64,000 bases of DNA. It comes from Conchocele bisecta (taxonomy: Eukaryota > Mollusca > Bivalvia > Lucinida > Thyasiridae). The translations under genes were made by a program, and so were the position numbers. The notes beneath the pieces were generated by a model. That model saw only the letters and a list, made by a program, of their open reading frames with translations, did not search any database and was not told where the DNA came from. The stretch covers positions 43,889,331-43,953,330 of the forward strand of contig CM055265.1 of NCBI GenBank assembly GCA_029237695.1, read 5' to 3'. This document shows, one piece after another, positions 52,053 to 64,000 of this stretch (within the stretch, counting starts at the first letter, position 1; every line of letters begins with the position of its first letter).

Positions 52053-52290
52053 ATATTAAAATATATATCAGTATAATAAATACAAAAAGAAAGAAAAACA
52101 TGAATTTTATCCATTTATTTAGAAGATATGTGCAATCTGAAAATCCATTTCGCCCCGCAATCTCCATTGCGGCCATTGCGCCAAAATTCCCCATTGCGCA
52201 CTTTAGTCACACCGGTAATCAAGTTCGCTTCAAATCGATGCCCGGATGTTCACTGTGCGAAGAAAAGAATTCACCACCCAGCAACATTTT
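52053..52290. repeat. Tandem ~200-bp repeat (right part)
   Basis: Resumes the series interrupted at 33752: ATATCAGTATAATAAATACA, TTTAGAAGATATGTGCAATC and CCCATTGCGCA match the units at 32890-33752. Confidence 0.7.
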
Positions 52291-52808
52291 TCTGTGAAAT
52301 CCATCCGAAAGCTCGTGTTGAATTGGTAACAAACGCCATATCCCAAATGTTTTTTATACAACACATCATATGGCTGATATAATATAGCGAATATCTACCC
52401 GATGGGCCATACAAAACCAATTAGTTGATGCATCAAAATTCCACACCTAACCTGTATTCGAATGCTACCAGCTAGCGGCAGATGAGTCATTATGTGCTGG
52501 TCCGTCAATTATAGAGCCACCCTGACATGTTCATCATTTTGTGTTGTCTGCAACCTGTCGAATTTTATGGCAAACGATAATATGGTTGAGGTATTTCTCC
52601 AGATAGAATGAGCCTTGTAGTTGTTCCATATATGGCATGAAATCATACCACTTTCCCTGATGGGCGTGTTTGTGTACTAGTATACAGGTACTACAACATC
52701 TGCTATGCCTATGTAATTCAGGATGTTCTGGTAATTACATTGTTCATCTATAAAGTGTTCACGTTTTTATTTGTCGGTCCAGGCGGCAGCCGGGGGTATC
52801 CGTGAGCC
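52291..52808. other. Spacer, no gene seen
   Basis: Unique-looking AT-rich DNA with no convincing exon or repeat. Confidence 0.4.
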
Positions 52809-53186
52809 TGTGCTCCAGATAAGGAATTAGTAATTGCATATTGTTACTCTTATCATTTCTGAAGCAATTGGGTATTTCAATATTTTAATTGGGTAAAATA
52901 AAATCACACTACTGTTTACACATCAACAATTATTGAATAGTTTGCCTCGAAATGAAAACATGTCTTGGCATTTCATTAGAGACAATTCTAATGAAATACC
53001 AAGATGTGTTTTCAGGAAATAAGAAAAATATGCTATATTTGTGGTCTGTTTATTGTTTTCTGTAGCATGATAAAGGTACCACAAATTTGTTATTGCTTTT
53101 TGATACTCGTTACTTCTGATTTCAATTTGGTTTTTGGCAATTTTAATTGGGTATTTACGCAAATACGCAGCTTATCTGGAGCTCTG
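52809..53186. mobile_element. MITE, family D (copy 2)
   Basis: CTCCAGATAAGGAATTAGTA start and GCAGCTTATCTGGAGCTCTG end. The hairpin CATTTCATTAGAGACAATTC / TAATGAAATACC is shorter than in copy 1 (19822). The left end has lost its first bases; no target duplication visible. Confidence 0.8.
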
Positions 53187-53497
53187 CTGCTCACTTACTC
53201 TTGTATTCCTTATGTACACGTTTGTCTCCTAGACACAACAGGATGATGTGATATGTTTATTACTGTTTAGTATAATTTGTTTCCCATCATAATTATAGAA
53301 CATCTGAGTGTAGAAGCTTGTACCTCTATGTCAGAAAAGCGGACATTAAACCCTATTCACTCACTCACTCACTGAGTGTAGAAGAAACATATCTAAGCAG
53401 TATGAAGAAGGCACAAAATGTTCTTGTCTGAAGGAATGATTATGCATATACAATTATACATCGGTGCTCAGAATCTAGGTCAGGGTTGCTTGATGGC

Positions 53498-53857
53498 CAG
53501 AGCTCCAGATAAGGTGCGTATTGGCGTATTTTTCGCAATTATTTTAGCTTAATACGCATTGATTATCAAAAGTGGGAGTACAAAATACGCACAGCAATGT
53601 GAAAATACTCATTGATTTTCAAATTGAAAATACTATCATAAAGTTGAAAATTCACGTAGTTGAGCTGCAAAAAGCAACTGTGTTTGGTTTTTGCAGCTCA
53701 AATAAGTGAATGTTTAAATTTGGTATATTTTTTTATCATTTGTTCCCTATTTAGTAATGGAGAAAATCGATAATCCATTAGTAGAAGTAAAATACGCAAT
53801 AATTTTGAAATCAGGGGGTGTAGTACGCTTTAGACACAAAGCTTATCTGGAGCACTG
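53498..53857. mobile_element. MITE, family C (copy 2), with target duplication
   Basis: CAGAGCTCCAGATAAGGTGC to GCTTATCTGGAGCACTG. Flanked by GATGGC (53492-53497 and 53858-53863). Same internal TTGAGCTGCAAAAAG / TTTTTGCAGCTCAAATAAG hairpin as copy 1. Confidence 0.88.
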
Positions 53858-53959
53858 GATGGCGCTGTGTTTTTACAGTTGTTTGAGATGGTATTGGTAT
53901 TATGCAAGTTTTAAAAGAAAATACAATTTATTGCCACTTTATCTACCGTAATATCATTA

Positions 53960-54365
53960 CATATTCAAACAACATTTCCTTTGGGAAACTCCTATAAATT
54001 TGGTGTTTCCCAAAACATGGAGATGGGCTGTTTCTCGGGTGAGACTACAGGACTTCAATACTGAAGGTTGTGAGCTCAAAACCTACCCTTTGGCATGGAA
54101 AATACTTTCATTGTATTTCCATCCCACTGGTCTGGTCTGTCAGATGATAGTTTAAAACTCCTGTCCCTATATGACCATAGCTGTTGCTGGGACATTAAAC
54201 CCAATTAATTTCATTTCCTACAACGCATTGATAGTGTGATAAATCAGTGCATGTATACTAACACTAGTAAAGATTGTGACACTCTTTGTTGTGGGAAACC
54301 ATTTGTTTATGTGTGTTTTCCAGAATAAGTTGTGCCCGAATATTTAGGGTTATTATGATACTTGT
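53960..54365. repeat. Family U repeat with a second module
   Basis: TTTCCTTTGGGAAACTCCTA / TAAATTTGGTGTTTCCCAAA hairpin at 53976-54017, then a region ending in AGGGTTATTATGATACTTG matching the family U end. Confidence 0.5.
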
Positions 54366-56204
54366 TTTTCAGTTGAAGTACAGAAAGAAGTAATAAGTCC
54401 TAAAAGTGATCACCCCGGTTAGGTACATGGTAAGTGTCACAGGTAATCGTGTCAATTTCATACGAGATACATTTTTTACCTGGACCAAATTATTAAAAGT
54501 GAACACAATGATTGTGTGGGGATCATGAACATGATGAATGCTATTGTTCTTAGATATTGATTTACAGCTAAGTAATGTTTAAGATGTTAGTGAGGAATGT
54601 TACAGATTATAACAAATAACGACGACAGGGTGGGTAATCTGGGCCATGAACTAACAATGTTTCATTTCTAAACAATGTAGGTCCTGACCAACCTGTATGA
54701 CGAGGCACTGCCATAGTTTGATCAGGACCTACATTGTAAACAGTACATTTTTTTCTGGGAAGATGAACTTTTAGTAATGATGTCTAATAATTGTAAAAGA
54801 GGATTTATAAGTAGCCGTACTGAAGATGGAAATGTTATATTTTCAATACAATATTTTATACTGATGCACGAGTATTTATCTAAGCAATAGAAAACAACTT
54901 TCAATTAATATAGAGATACTTGTACATACAATATATAGCTTTTAATGACAGTTTGACTTGTTTTCTTTACATTTAATTCTTTTGCATATAAGCAAGACTA
55001 ACATTTTACTTATTGCTACTAACGATAGATGATGTGTATATCGAAAAACAAATTTGCAAGTTTAGTCAACTGTGTGATACATTTGTACAAAATGTACGTA
55101 CGAACATAACGTTCAATGTGAAAACCAATATAATTCATATTATTCTACTCTGTGCATCAGACAAGTCTCTGGGTCGATGAAATCTTCCTCTTACTTCTCA
55201 CAAAATCACATAATTTTGACAAAACATGTTTCTTACATTGTACAGTTGTGTTTTACATGGTTGGCTAAATGTCTATGTACCCCGGTTGTGTCACTGTAGC
55301 AGCATATGCTGGTAAACACCGGTAGTACTAGTCGTTATGTATTTTCCTATTGTTGGTTCACTCAGAATTGCATTGACAAGTATTGGTATTCCAAATTTCA
55401 TGACATTAATTATTATGGTAACACATTATATATTTTTATGGCCCACTGGCAGAAAGTGAGACCTAGTTATCACAATGATGTCCAAGCGATTGACCGTCAG
55501 TGCATGCATTCTTATGTCTATTCGCGATCTGCATTAAAGGGTTTATATTACAACCATACATGCACTGTAATAAATCGGATTGACTTGAATCTCAATGTGC
55601 ATGTCATCATCCATATGTTCATTCTATGGTGCCCAGGTCAAGGTCAAATGGCATGGACATTTGCATTAATTTTGCAACATTTATATTGAAACATTTTAAA
55701 GTACCTTCTTCTCTGCAACAAAAGGTCACATTGAAACACCCAACCATGCAGCCCCAATGTCCAATGAATCCAATGCAAATTACTACTATTATCATGATTA
55801 TGTATATACTTGTTTGCAAATACTGTCTAATAAATATGTTTAATCCAATGACTATTAAATGCCTCTGCAGGCTCAACATGCAGTTCATAGTTCATTAGCA
55901 GTCTGGGTGAATATTAATAAATACATGCACATGTAGTAGTAAAACTCAAGCATACTTCCCTTATTTAAAGGTCAAAAAATGTGTGCTAACAATTTCGTTT
56001 GGATACCCTTTATCCCTGCTACTGCATGACGTGTATTCCCCGAGCAATATATTCATTGTATGGCACACTGATAAAACTCCTATTACTGTGTTACCAGTAA
56101 CATGTACACACAATTTGGTTGTCCAGGCTAGTCAGATAGCCGGAACACTGGGGTTGATATTTACTGAATAAAGCCCCTCCCTACACACTCGCGTATGAGA
56201 CAAA
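54366..56204. other. AT-rich spacer, no gene seen
   Basis: One short hairpin (GTAGGTCCTGACCAACCTGT...TTTGATCAGGACCTACATTG, 54679-54737, related to family H). Open frames here have no coding character I can support. Confidence 0.4.
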
Positions 56205-56460
56205 CCATGTGATTTTGGCCCTAAGAAGATGTGCGTTATCTCATGAAAAATATTTACAAAATTTATGATATTTTCCTAAAATGTCGTTGAAAGTTGACGA
56301 TATGTTCAGAGCAAATGCGGAGTACAATTCCGCATTTGCTATGAAAATTCTGTCAACGTTCGACGTCATTTACAGAAAATAGCACAGTTTCTGTAAATAT
56401 TTTTCATGAAAATTCATGAAAAATGTAGGTGCAAAGTCAAATGGTTTGTTTCATATTTCG
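56205..56460. mobile_element. Fold-back MITE, family K
   Basis: AGACAAACCATGTGATTTTG left and CAAATGGTTTGTTT right. Nested arms ATGAAAAATATTTACAAAAT / TGTAAATATTTTTCAT, GTCGTTGAAAGTTGACGA / TGTCAACGTTCGACGT and a centre GCAAATGCGGAGTACAATTC / CGCATTTGC. Confidence 0.8.
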
Positions 56461-57069
56461 TAAACGATCTGCATGGGATGGCAGGCACACATTATTCAGT
56501 AACCTCTGACCCCAATGATCCAGAGTGGGCTGGACCAATTTTTGCTGCAGGATGTAGACATTGATACATGTACCTGCAGTTGATTTGGGATACAACTTCT
56601 CAATGCAGTTCGGTAGTTAGAGTGTATGGTTGATGCTGCTCTCTTATACATATAATATTCACTGTAGATTGGTGCAATTTTGTGTTGTGCGTTTGTTTGC
56701 CATTATTCACGTTTCGGTGTGCAGAATTGACTTTTTCTGAATTGAGGAACAACCATTTTGTAAGAAAGCAACTAATCGAGTCGGACACAGGCCCCTATTT
56801 AAGTTTAACGACCTGCATGTATGTTTATAATACGTCTTTATTTCTCCACAATCGCGATTTGGCAGCGTGTTTGTGGTGACTCCTTATAAGATGCTTTGCT
56901 AGCAAAACAGAAATTAAAAGAATAACTTCCACATTGTTGCTATTGAATGTTAATACAATTCCATCGAGTCGTACTTCCATCTGTTGGTAACATTTCTGTC
57001 ATGATTTCAGTGACAGTCCTTGCACTGGTAAAATCCCTGAGGAGTTCTCAGTAATTACCTGTCGTTTAA

Positions 57070-57200
57070 AAAAATGTGATTATTTTGTTTATTTTCATAA
57101 AAGTATATGATGTAACCACTCATTTGAACAATCTTGCTGAGACGGTTCAAATGGGTGGTAGCACAAAATACTTTCGAGAAGAAATGAAGAAATTAGGGGA
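57070..57200. mobile_element. Fold-back MITE, family J (degenerate copy)
   Basis: AAAAGTATATGATGTAACCA / CTCATTTGAACAATCTTGCT and GAGACGGTTCAAATGGGTGG form the family J hairpin. Confidence 0.65.
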
Positions 57201-58749
57201 AAAAATTCTTAAATTTCTTGTACTACCGTAATTGTATCCGCAATTACGGAGTTAAAAATGCTGTCAATGGACTTGATCTACTTCTTGTGTCCTTCTTTGT
57301 GGCATAAATACAGAAATATACCTTGATCAAATTGGTTTTCCTCATTCTCAGACAAAGGCTTTACACACGCTGTTGTTGTTGATTTGAAGTTATCCGCATG
57401 TTGGGAAATAACAGTTGTAACATTACTGCAGGGCTTGATGCACTTTTCTGATGCAACACAAATTCATAGCTAATGTTATATGACGTTGAATTATGTTTTG
57501 TTATCTGCTATTTATTTTTTATATTTTCTCGGTGAATGTATTGTCAGCTACTGCACTTCAGAATCATCTTCCACTGAAAACAATTCACTTTTGCTGCTAA
57601 AAAACTTTCTTTTTTTTAAATTGAATAAGTTGAAAGTGAAAAATCAATTGACTTGTAACAAAAATGTTATCCATGAAATGTTGTTTTTTATGTGTGTATA
57701 TTTATGAGATGGCATATCCTAAAATCCTAAAGGATTGTCTTTATACCCTTAACAGTATTGAGCTGCTACTTTTAATTCTGGTTTGACATCAGAGAACTGC
57801 ACATCCAGCCCTGTGTGTGTGTAAACTCATTGGAATCACACGCATGTAGTCATCCGAATCAATGCATTGATATGGAAATCTACATGTATGTACATTACAT
57901 TGAACATGTACTTGTTTTTCTTGGGTGTTTAAAAAACACTGTTTAAAATTCATTCATTGAATCATTGTGGCAGCCTTTATTGATGCTATGCAATTGTGCA
58001 TGTATTAACATATATACCGTACATCTAGTCTTACAGATGTGAGGTAGTTAATTATAAATCATTTTTACTTTGGTGCAAACATGTAAATCATAAGTGTCAA
58101 TATTTGCATTTGGGATGACCTTTATGTTTGTGATTTCCAGTACATTTAGGTAGTATTTATCATTCTTACAAAATCACACACTTCATATTTCCCCACTCTG
58201 GTGTAATGCAATAACGCATCACAATTTAATGTCGGTCAATTGTACTTAATGCACTAATTGTGATTTTGCTAGATGTACTTCCATAATGTGCTGCCGATGC
58301 ACTTCCTATTCGGTATACTTGACAATCATTAGTACAGGAGTGCATTCAATTACCATTTATGGTCTTCATCCGGTCCATTCAGAAATCAGAATTATGTAAA
58401 TTTTGTTTTTACTCTGATTCAATTCAATTTGCCACAGTTTTGAGACGATTGACTTAATACTTGGCACACATGACGACCATTAGGTGCAACAGTTAAAAAC
58501 ACAAAAATCAAACGCAACATGTTCATTGAAGTACATTGTATCATCTGTGTCTTACATACACAATTTTCCAATTATGAAAATAAAATACATGGCCAATTAT
58601 ATTGTGGTGTGGTTGATCTAAGTTGTGGTCTGGACATGAAAACCTTAAATAATTCAGGATATATGAGCCGATTACATGTTTAACAGATCTCTCTCTCTTA
58701 GTCTCTGCTTAGTATAATGTCTGTATTGTTTCATGGACATTAGCCCATT
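57201..58749. other. AT-rich spacer, no gene seen
   Basis: No exon-like frame, RNA gene or clear repeat. Confidence 0.4.
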
Positions 58750-58925
58750 TCATGCTGGGCATACACGATTATGACAGAAATTATATAAGTAGTTTATTTC
58801 TCACCACAAGTATATGTTGTTGCCACTCAGTTGAACCGTCTCGTTGAGACGGTTCAACTGAGTGGTAACAACATATACTTTCATTGAGAAATAAAGAAAA
58901 TTGATATTTTTTGTTATACATTTTG
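58750..58925. mobile_element. Fold-back MITE, family J (best copy)
   Basis: Arms AAGTATATGTTGTTGCCACT / CAGTTGAACCGTCTC and GAGACGGTTCAACTGAGTGG / TAACAACATATACTT meet at GTTGA, within TTTATTTCTCA / TGAGAAATAAA. Confidence 0.85.
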
Positions 58926-59494
58926 ATGAGTACCTGGTATGAATGGGTTACAACCAATCAAGCTCACATATCTTGGGTTAGATTATTAAAGGCCGATTTC
59001 TTGGTGCCATGCACATGTTGTGAAGGATTGTTCTGGCATGGGTGTCTTTCCAGAAGAATTCGTGTACAATGTATGCATCGGAAAATTATTTTGAAATTTG
59101 GCTGTTTGACGGATTTCGAGTGCAGTTTAATTTAATCATGGATTAAGAGTTCCATATGCATGCAGTAGCATGCAATTACAAATTCATGTAAATCACATTG
59201 CAAGTATGCTATATCACTTGACACGTCTCGGAATCTTACCATTTGTACATGTACATTTGATCAGAAGTTCAGAACTGTTTTTAAATGGAGTCAAAATCCT
59301 TCAAATTCAATCAACAAACCGTCTCGCGCATGAAGAACAATCCTGACAGCAATCACAGGTCTGTTATGAAATATTACTCCAGATTGGCTAATCACTTAGC
59401 TGGGCTAAAACAGCTTTCATTCATTCATCTACACGGGTTGTGTTCACATACATTTAATTTCATTGCTTTCTAGCTAGACACTACATATTAGTTA

Positions 59495-59645
59495 TGGTAA
59501 TTGAAGGGGTCATTGGAAGAAGGGGGGCTAACTCCAAGAGGGAGTTAGCCCCCTTATTTCACTGGCCCCTTCAGTAATTGATGAGGTCTGTGGATGAAGG
59601 GGGCTATCTCCCCAATTATTCCACTGACCTGTTCAATTGCTTGTA
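59495..59645. mobile_element. Hairpin repeat, family I (copy 1)
   Basis: AATTGAAGGGGTCATTGGAA / GAAGGGGGGCTAACTCC pairs with GGAGTTAGCCCCCTTATTTC / ACTGGCCCCTTCAGTAATT. A diverged third arm follows to 59640. Confidence 0.8.
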
Positions 59646-60299
59646 TGGTGCCTCTGAAATATCTCGCACTACAGGCAGTCTGGTATCACCATTGACTGCA
59701 CATCAGATTTTTGTGCAATGATTATTACAGAGACATCCTTGCGCTATTTCGTTATGAGACTTGATACAATATATACCAGTAGATGAGCCAATACAGTAGA
59801 GATTACAGTATCTGTCACCTAGTTCTGTAGCCCGCAAAATCCCAAGTTCACTTTGAAATGAGTTTTGTCATTTATGGTAAATCGAGTCCGCTTGCAGAGA
59901 GATTGGCATACTAACCTTAATTTTGGATAATCTGAAATTGGCATTGAAGGTTTTTGAGTTCTTTAGATCTCTGCAGTTGTCAGTCCGATTAACTTTTGTT
60001 TATATCGCCACTTTCTAATATTGCCAGTGTGGGTATGTGTGCACTGAGCCACTGACAGGCCAAATTTCTGGTATTTAAAAGTAATGCTAAATCACTTGTC
60101 TTTTTATCGAATTGAGAATGACTGGGGTCTGCATATACTGATCCTAGTGTGTTGGTTCTGCTCGTGCTTGCCTTCCTTCAATCACCGCCTTGTTACCCCT
60201 GTGTCACTATTACTTACAGTGGGTAGTTTACGTCAATTGCACCTGCAATTCAGGCCCCTTTCTATCATCATTTTCCTAAATATCTTTGCAGCTTGTGGA

Positions 60300-60380
60300 A
60301 CAATTGAAGGGGTCAGTGGAAGAAGGGGGCTAACTCCTCATGCAGTTAGCCCACTTCTTCCACTGACCCCTTCAATTTTG
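60300..60380. mobile_element. Hairpin repeat, family I (copy 2)
   Basis: CAATTGAAGGGGTCAGTGGA / AGAAGGGGGCTAACTCC inverted as GTTAGCCCACTTCTTCCACT / GACCCCTTCAATT. The open frame across it (60084-60386) is therefore not a gene. Confidence 0.85.
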
Positions 60381-61060
60381 ATGTGATCAAGCACAGATAC
60401 CCTGGAAAATTATGTAATATTTCCAGACTAATTTTCTTCTTCATCTAAATTGCTTGGCCCTAAATGATACTATTTTGTGATGACGGGCTGTTAGGCACCA
60501 TTCCATTCCAGCCTATGACATCACCATAGTGAGAAAATTTACCCAAGTTTTATTGATACACCTCATACAGCTACAGGTATGAGGATGGTACAATGTAACA
60601 CTGGCAAGTACTAACATGCTAAACCAGGAGTACATGTATCTACACTTTATCTTGCATCAGAATTGCACAGTACATGCTGACTTATTTTGGGAAATGTTGC
60701 GGCGGTGAGCTTCAATAGCAGTTGTGTTTGACGTACGTTACCCACTATATTCCTGGACTGCCTTGCTTCAGTGGCAATCTTCGAAACAATGCAAGTTTAT
60801 AATGAGCCAGCCCATGAGAGTCCTACCTACTATTATAATGTATGGTGTTTCTTTTGACCCAGCATAGCAGTGTTGTTAATCATATTTTGGAAGTAAGATT
60901 TGCTTTAATTTCAGTATTATGACAGTACTGCATGTTATGGATCATTATTAAGGAACATGCTACATTGTAATTTTCCTGGGCTTGCTGAAGCTTGTATCAT
61001 TGTACATGAGGAAGAAATAGTCTTGCTAAGTTTGACTACTGCAGTGGGTAGACTTGCAGA
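60381..61060. other. Spacer, no gene seen
   Basis: AT-rich, no feature supported. Confidence 0.4.
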
Positions 61061-61260
61061 AATACATGCTTAACCCTTATCATGCTGAGGATACGCCATT
61101 ATGTTTGCGGAAAATCCTAAATTTTTCTTCTATTCGCTCAGAAGTATATGTCTCAACCAACATTTGCACCGTCTCATCGAGGCGGTTCAAATGAGTGATC
61201 ACAACATATACTTTCATTGAGAAATAACAAAAATCTAATATTTAATAAATGTCATACCCG
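61061..61260. mobile_element. Fold-back MITE, family J (copy 3)
   Basis: AGAAGTATATGTCTCAACCA / ACATTTGCACCGTCTC and GAGGCGGTTCAAATGAGTGA / TCACAACATATACTTTCATT, followed by TGAGAAATAAC. Confidence 0.8.
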
Positions 61261-61538
61261 TAAAGGTGTATTCCGAAAGGAATGGGTTAATGGCTTCCTT
61301 ATTTTGCCGAGTTTGACATTTGACATCTTGAATGTCAAGCTATCAATGGTCTTTTACATGATACTGTTGACTTCTGAGCAATCACTATTTTCTCATGCTC
61401 AGAAATTGTGATTGATTGAGTCTCTGTACTCTTGTTTTGGCCAAATTGCTTGATTGTACAGATTTTGTACATATGATGAGAAAGTTTTTAATGGCAGGCT
61501 GTGAAATTTTAACTTGAAATGAAAACGTAGTGCTCAGG

Positions 61539-61684
61539 GCCCGGTTGCTCAAAACCTCTGTTAGCTTAACAGACTGTTAAATTCTTAGCTATACTCTGTT
61601 AGCTTAACAGACTGTTAAATCCTTAGCTATGCTAAGGATTTAACAGTCTGTTAAGCTAACAGAGGTTTTGAGCAACCGGACCCT
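61539..61684. mobile_element. Fold-back MITE, family L
   Basis: GGGCCCGGTTGCTCAAAACC / TCTGTTAGCTTAACAGACTG is duplicated once on the left arm and paired with GTTAAGCTAACAGAGGTTTT / GAGCAACCGGACCC on the right. The near-perfect arms suggest a young insertion. Confidence 0.85.
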
Positions 61685-61693
61685 GGCAATTAA

Positions 61694-61946
61694 ATTGCTT
61701 AACCCTTTCAACACTACAGACCTGTATAATGGAATTGGCAAACAGTGCAGATACAGATGAGCCTGCTCGTGACGAGCCGTCTCGTCAGGATCTGCACTTT
61801 TTGCAAGTAATTTTCCACTTTTTTGAGAACAAAGATGCCCCCATTTCATAAATGGCCTGGTCTGAAAATCATTTTGTTTTGATTGGATTGGTTGGAAAAT
61901 TAACATATCAAAAACTATTACAGTTACTTACAGGTGAAAGGGTTAG
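61694..61946. repeat. Family S repeat, most complete copy
   Basis: TTAACCCTTTCAACACTACA at the left and CTTACAGGTGAAAGGGTTA at the right. Internal GATGAGCCTGCTCGTGACGA / GCCGTCTCGTCAGGATCTGC palindrome. Confidence 0.75.
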
Positions 61947-62994
61947 CTTGGAGTATGAGAGTACATGCTCATAGAAAGAACCAAATGCCATGCACTGCTT
62001 GCTTTCCACTGCTCTCAGTTTAAGTAACTTAGCAAGATTACATTTGCCAAATAGCTCTCTAGTGTTACAGTTCAACATATCAGTACTACATCAACTGTCT
62101 AGCCATGCCTGCAAGCCAATTTTCACCTGGGTGTGGTGTAGTAGACCTACTACATAAGTATAGGATAGTGTTTGTAGGAATTTCAAATAGTTTTAATTCA
62201 CCATCGTAAGTGATAAAACTACTAAAAAATTATTCTTGTTTCTGCATTGTTACATGATTTACAATAAACTACTATTTCAGTCAGATACAAGGAATTTTCA
62301 GACTGCACATGTAGATCTAATACACTTTCACTATGGCCTCTTTTACTTGCAGTTTTGTCTGGACCAATATTACGCCACAGTATTATCTCTATTTTATTCT
62401 ACAGTACATGCTCATGTATGTCACAAGGAAGGAGCCGAACTGAAAATTAAATCCGTTTGTTGGACTTTTAAAGTATTGACCAGTTTATATATTAAAATGT
62501 GTCTCGTTAGGAAATAAAGAATTTAAGTTAAAGTTATCAAATAACTTATTATAAAATAGAACAGCCATATAATGCTTCATGTTATTTAAAATTAACTTAA
62601 CTAAATTAAACTATTATCTTGTAATCTGTCCAAATATTACGGAGTAATTGATTATCTGTTTATATTTACCTACCGGTAGTTACATTTTTTTCCACAGCTT
62701 TAATCTTTTTTTGACATACAATTGTACATGCATTTTTGTTGCACTATCTCTTTCTTTCTAAAGTTGTTACAACCATATTTTCTAACTAGATGAACATTTC
62801 TGGTAGTTAAAGCCACACTGTCACTGATAACAAGTTTTCAAAATCTCCATGTATGCATGTATATGTGGCCTCATGTGAACTGTCTGGCTTAGAGTGCAGT
62901 TGAGTGGTCACATATTCTACATTTATGGAGAAATAATAAAACAGAATTTATCTACATTAAATGTAGATAATGACGAAATAAAGCATGTATTTTT
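61947..62994. other. AT-rich spacer, no gene seen
   Basis: No exon-like frame or RNA gene recognised. Confidence 0.4.
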
Positions 62995-64000
62995 AGCTCA
63001 CCTGAGTGAAGCTGATGTGAGCTATTGTTACCGCTATGTGTCCGTCGTTCGTCCGTCGTCGTCCGTGAACATTTTCAAACGTCTTCTCCTCGGTAACCAT
63101 TGGGCCTATAGTCACCAAACTTCATGATCATTGTCCTTAGGTAGGAGGATTACAAAATTGTTAAATTGACGTCATTACGTAATCCAAGATGGCCGCCGTC
63201 TAAAAATAGCACAAATTATTCAAAAATCTTCTTCTCAAGAACCGCCAACCGGATTTCAACAAAACTTGGTTGGAATGATCGATGTACAGTGCGCTTTCAA
63301 AGTTGTTAAAATGGTGACCCCGGGGTCAAAAATGGGCGTGGCCCGTGGTGTCAAATTGGGGTCAAATTTTATTTTTGACCGAATATGGTCATATCATATA
63401 TCAAATCGAAGGTATCAACGAGGCGATCATTCTGGTGCATTTTTTGTCGACATCGGATGGTTATGTCATCCAAGATGGCCGCCGAAGTGTTAAACGGTCG
63501 TTCTTTTATTAGAGATTTCAAAATTCTTCTTCACATGAACCGCTTGGCCCATGGTAGCCAAACTTAAAAGTTATGGTCCATGGGTGAAGCCTTTTCAGAT
63601 TTGTTAAAATGGAGGTCATCGCTATCCAAGATGACCGCCGTCTAAAAATCAGGGGTCGACACTCGCAGTGTCCCGGGATCCCGAGGATCCCTGTTTTGTA
63701 GGAGGAATCCCTGAATTTTCAAGAAGATCCCATTCAACATAATGTAATAATAGGGATGTCCATGCTGCGGAATCCCTGGCCCAAAAGTTAGTGTCAAACC
63801 CTGAAAATAGCATAAATTCTTAAAAAAAATTCTTCTCATGAACTGCTAGCTGGACTTCGACGAAACTTGGTAGGAATGATCGATGTACAATGCTCTTTCA
63901 AAGTTGTTAAAATGGTGACCCCGGGGTCAAAAATGGGCGTGGCCCGTGTGGTCAAATTGGGGTCAAATTTTATTTTTTACCAAATATTGTCATGTTATAT
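62995..64000 (+). repeat. Long interspersed repeat, family V, with ~600-bp internal period
   Basis: Starts TTTAGCTCACCTGAGTGAAG, then GTCCGTCGTTCGTCCGTCGT and repeated stretches AATCCAAGATGGCCGCCGTC / TAAAAAT. The block GGAATGATCGATGTACAGTG to GGGGTCAAAAATGGGCGTGG occurs at 63270-63378 and again at 63873-63982. A small different insert (GTGTCCCGGGATCCCGAGG / ATCCC...GGGATGTCC) lies at 63650-63805. Continues beyond the window. Confidence 0.75.

Noticed and set aside
60084..60386. 100-aa open frame with hydrophobic segments.
   Set aside because: Its last third is the family I hairpin and no splice or homology evidence supports it.

Overview
This window looks like a piece of an animal nuclear genome, most likely a bivalve mollusc. 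The evidence is an AT-rich, intron-bearing sequence with two recognisable animal genes and a very dense load of short fold-back (MITE-like) repeats and minisatellites of the kind seen in mollusc genomes. The species assignment is inference. The host genes are a complete EMC8/EMC9-type ER membrane complex subunit (minus strand, five coding exons, 17847 to 12328) and a complete TMEM42-like membrane protein (plus strand, three coding exons, 22113 to 24536). A terminal exon of an unrecognised gene lies at 495-830, and a weak minus-strand candidate terminal exon at 25956-26022.

The main feature is a complete-length Polinton/Maverick (adintovirus-like) element at 34522-51759, about 17.2 kb. It has inverted repeats of about 200 bp and a flanking 5-bp direct repeat ACAAC. 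It is more GC-rich than the surrounding DNA. From left to right it carries: subterminal tandem repeats; a protein-primed family B DNA polymerase (+); a DDE integrase (-); five small ORFs (-); an FtsK/HerA-like packaging ATPase (-); a double-jelly-roll major capsid protein (-); a conserved 318-aa protein (-); then, divergently, a penton-like minor capsid protein (+), a long coiled-coil fiber-like protein with a C-terminal head (+) and a two-TM protein (+); and finally two small minus-strand ORFs, one a zinc-ribbon protein. Replication, integration, packaging and capsid functions are all present. The polymerase, integrase, both capsid genes and the fiber carry stop codons or frameshifts, so this copy is a decaying provirus-like insertion. 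I found no adenain-like maturation protease.

The outer ~115 bp of each Polinton inverted repeat is itself an imperfect palindrome, so each end could fold into a hairpin. The Polinton sits inside an older TIR element whose ends read CAGGGRTCC and which is flanked by TA (33753-34521 and 51760-52051). That element in turn interrupts a ~200-bp tandem repeat (32890-33752 and 52053-52290), giving three nested layers.

The rest is repeat-rich: several fold-back families, a SINE-like ~400-bp repeat in many copies, a 31-bp array (5310-6380), and three separate arrays built from 10-bp self-complementary words spaced about 21-22 bp apart: GTGATATCAC at 18.4-19.6 kb, AGATATCT at 28.7-30.5 kb and GAGAGCTCTC at 30.7-31.6 kb. 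The right 12 kb holds no gene I can support.
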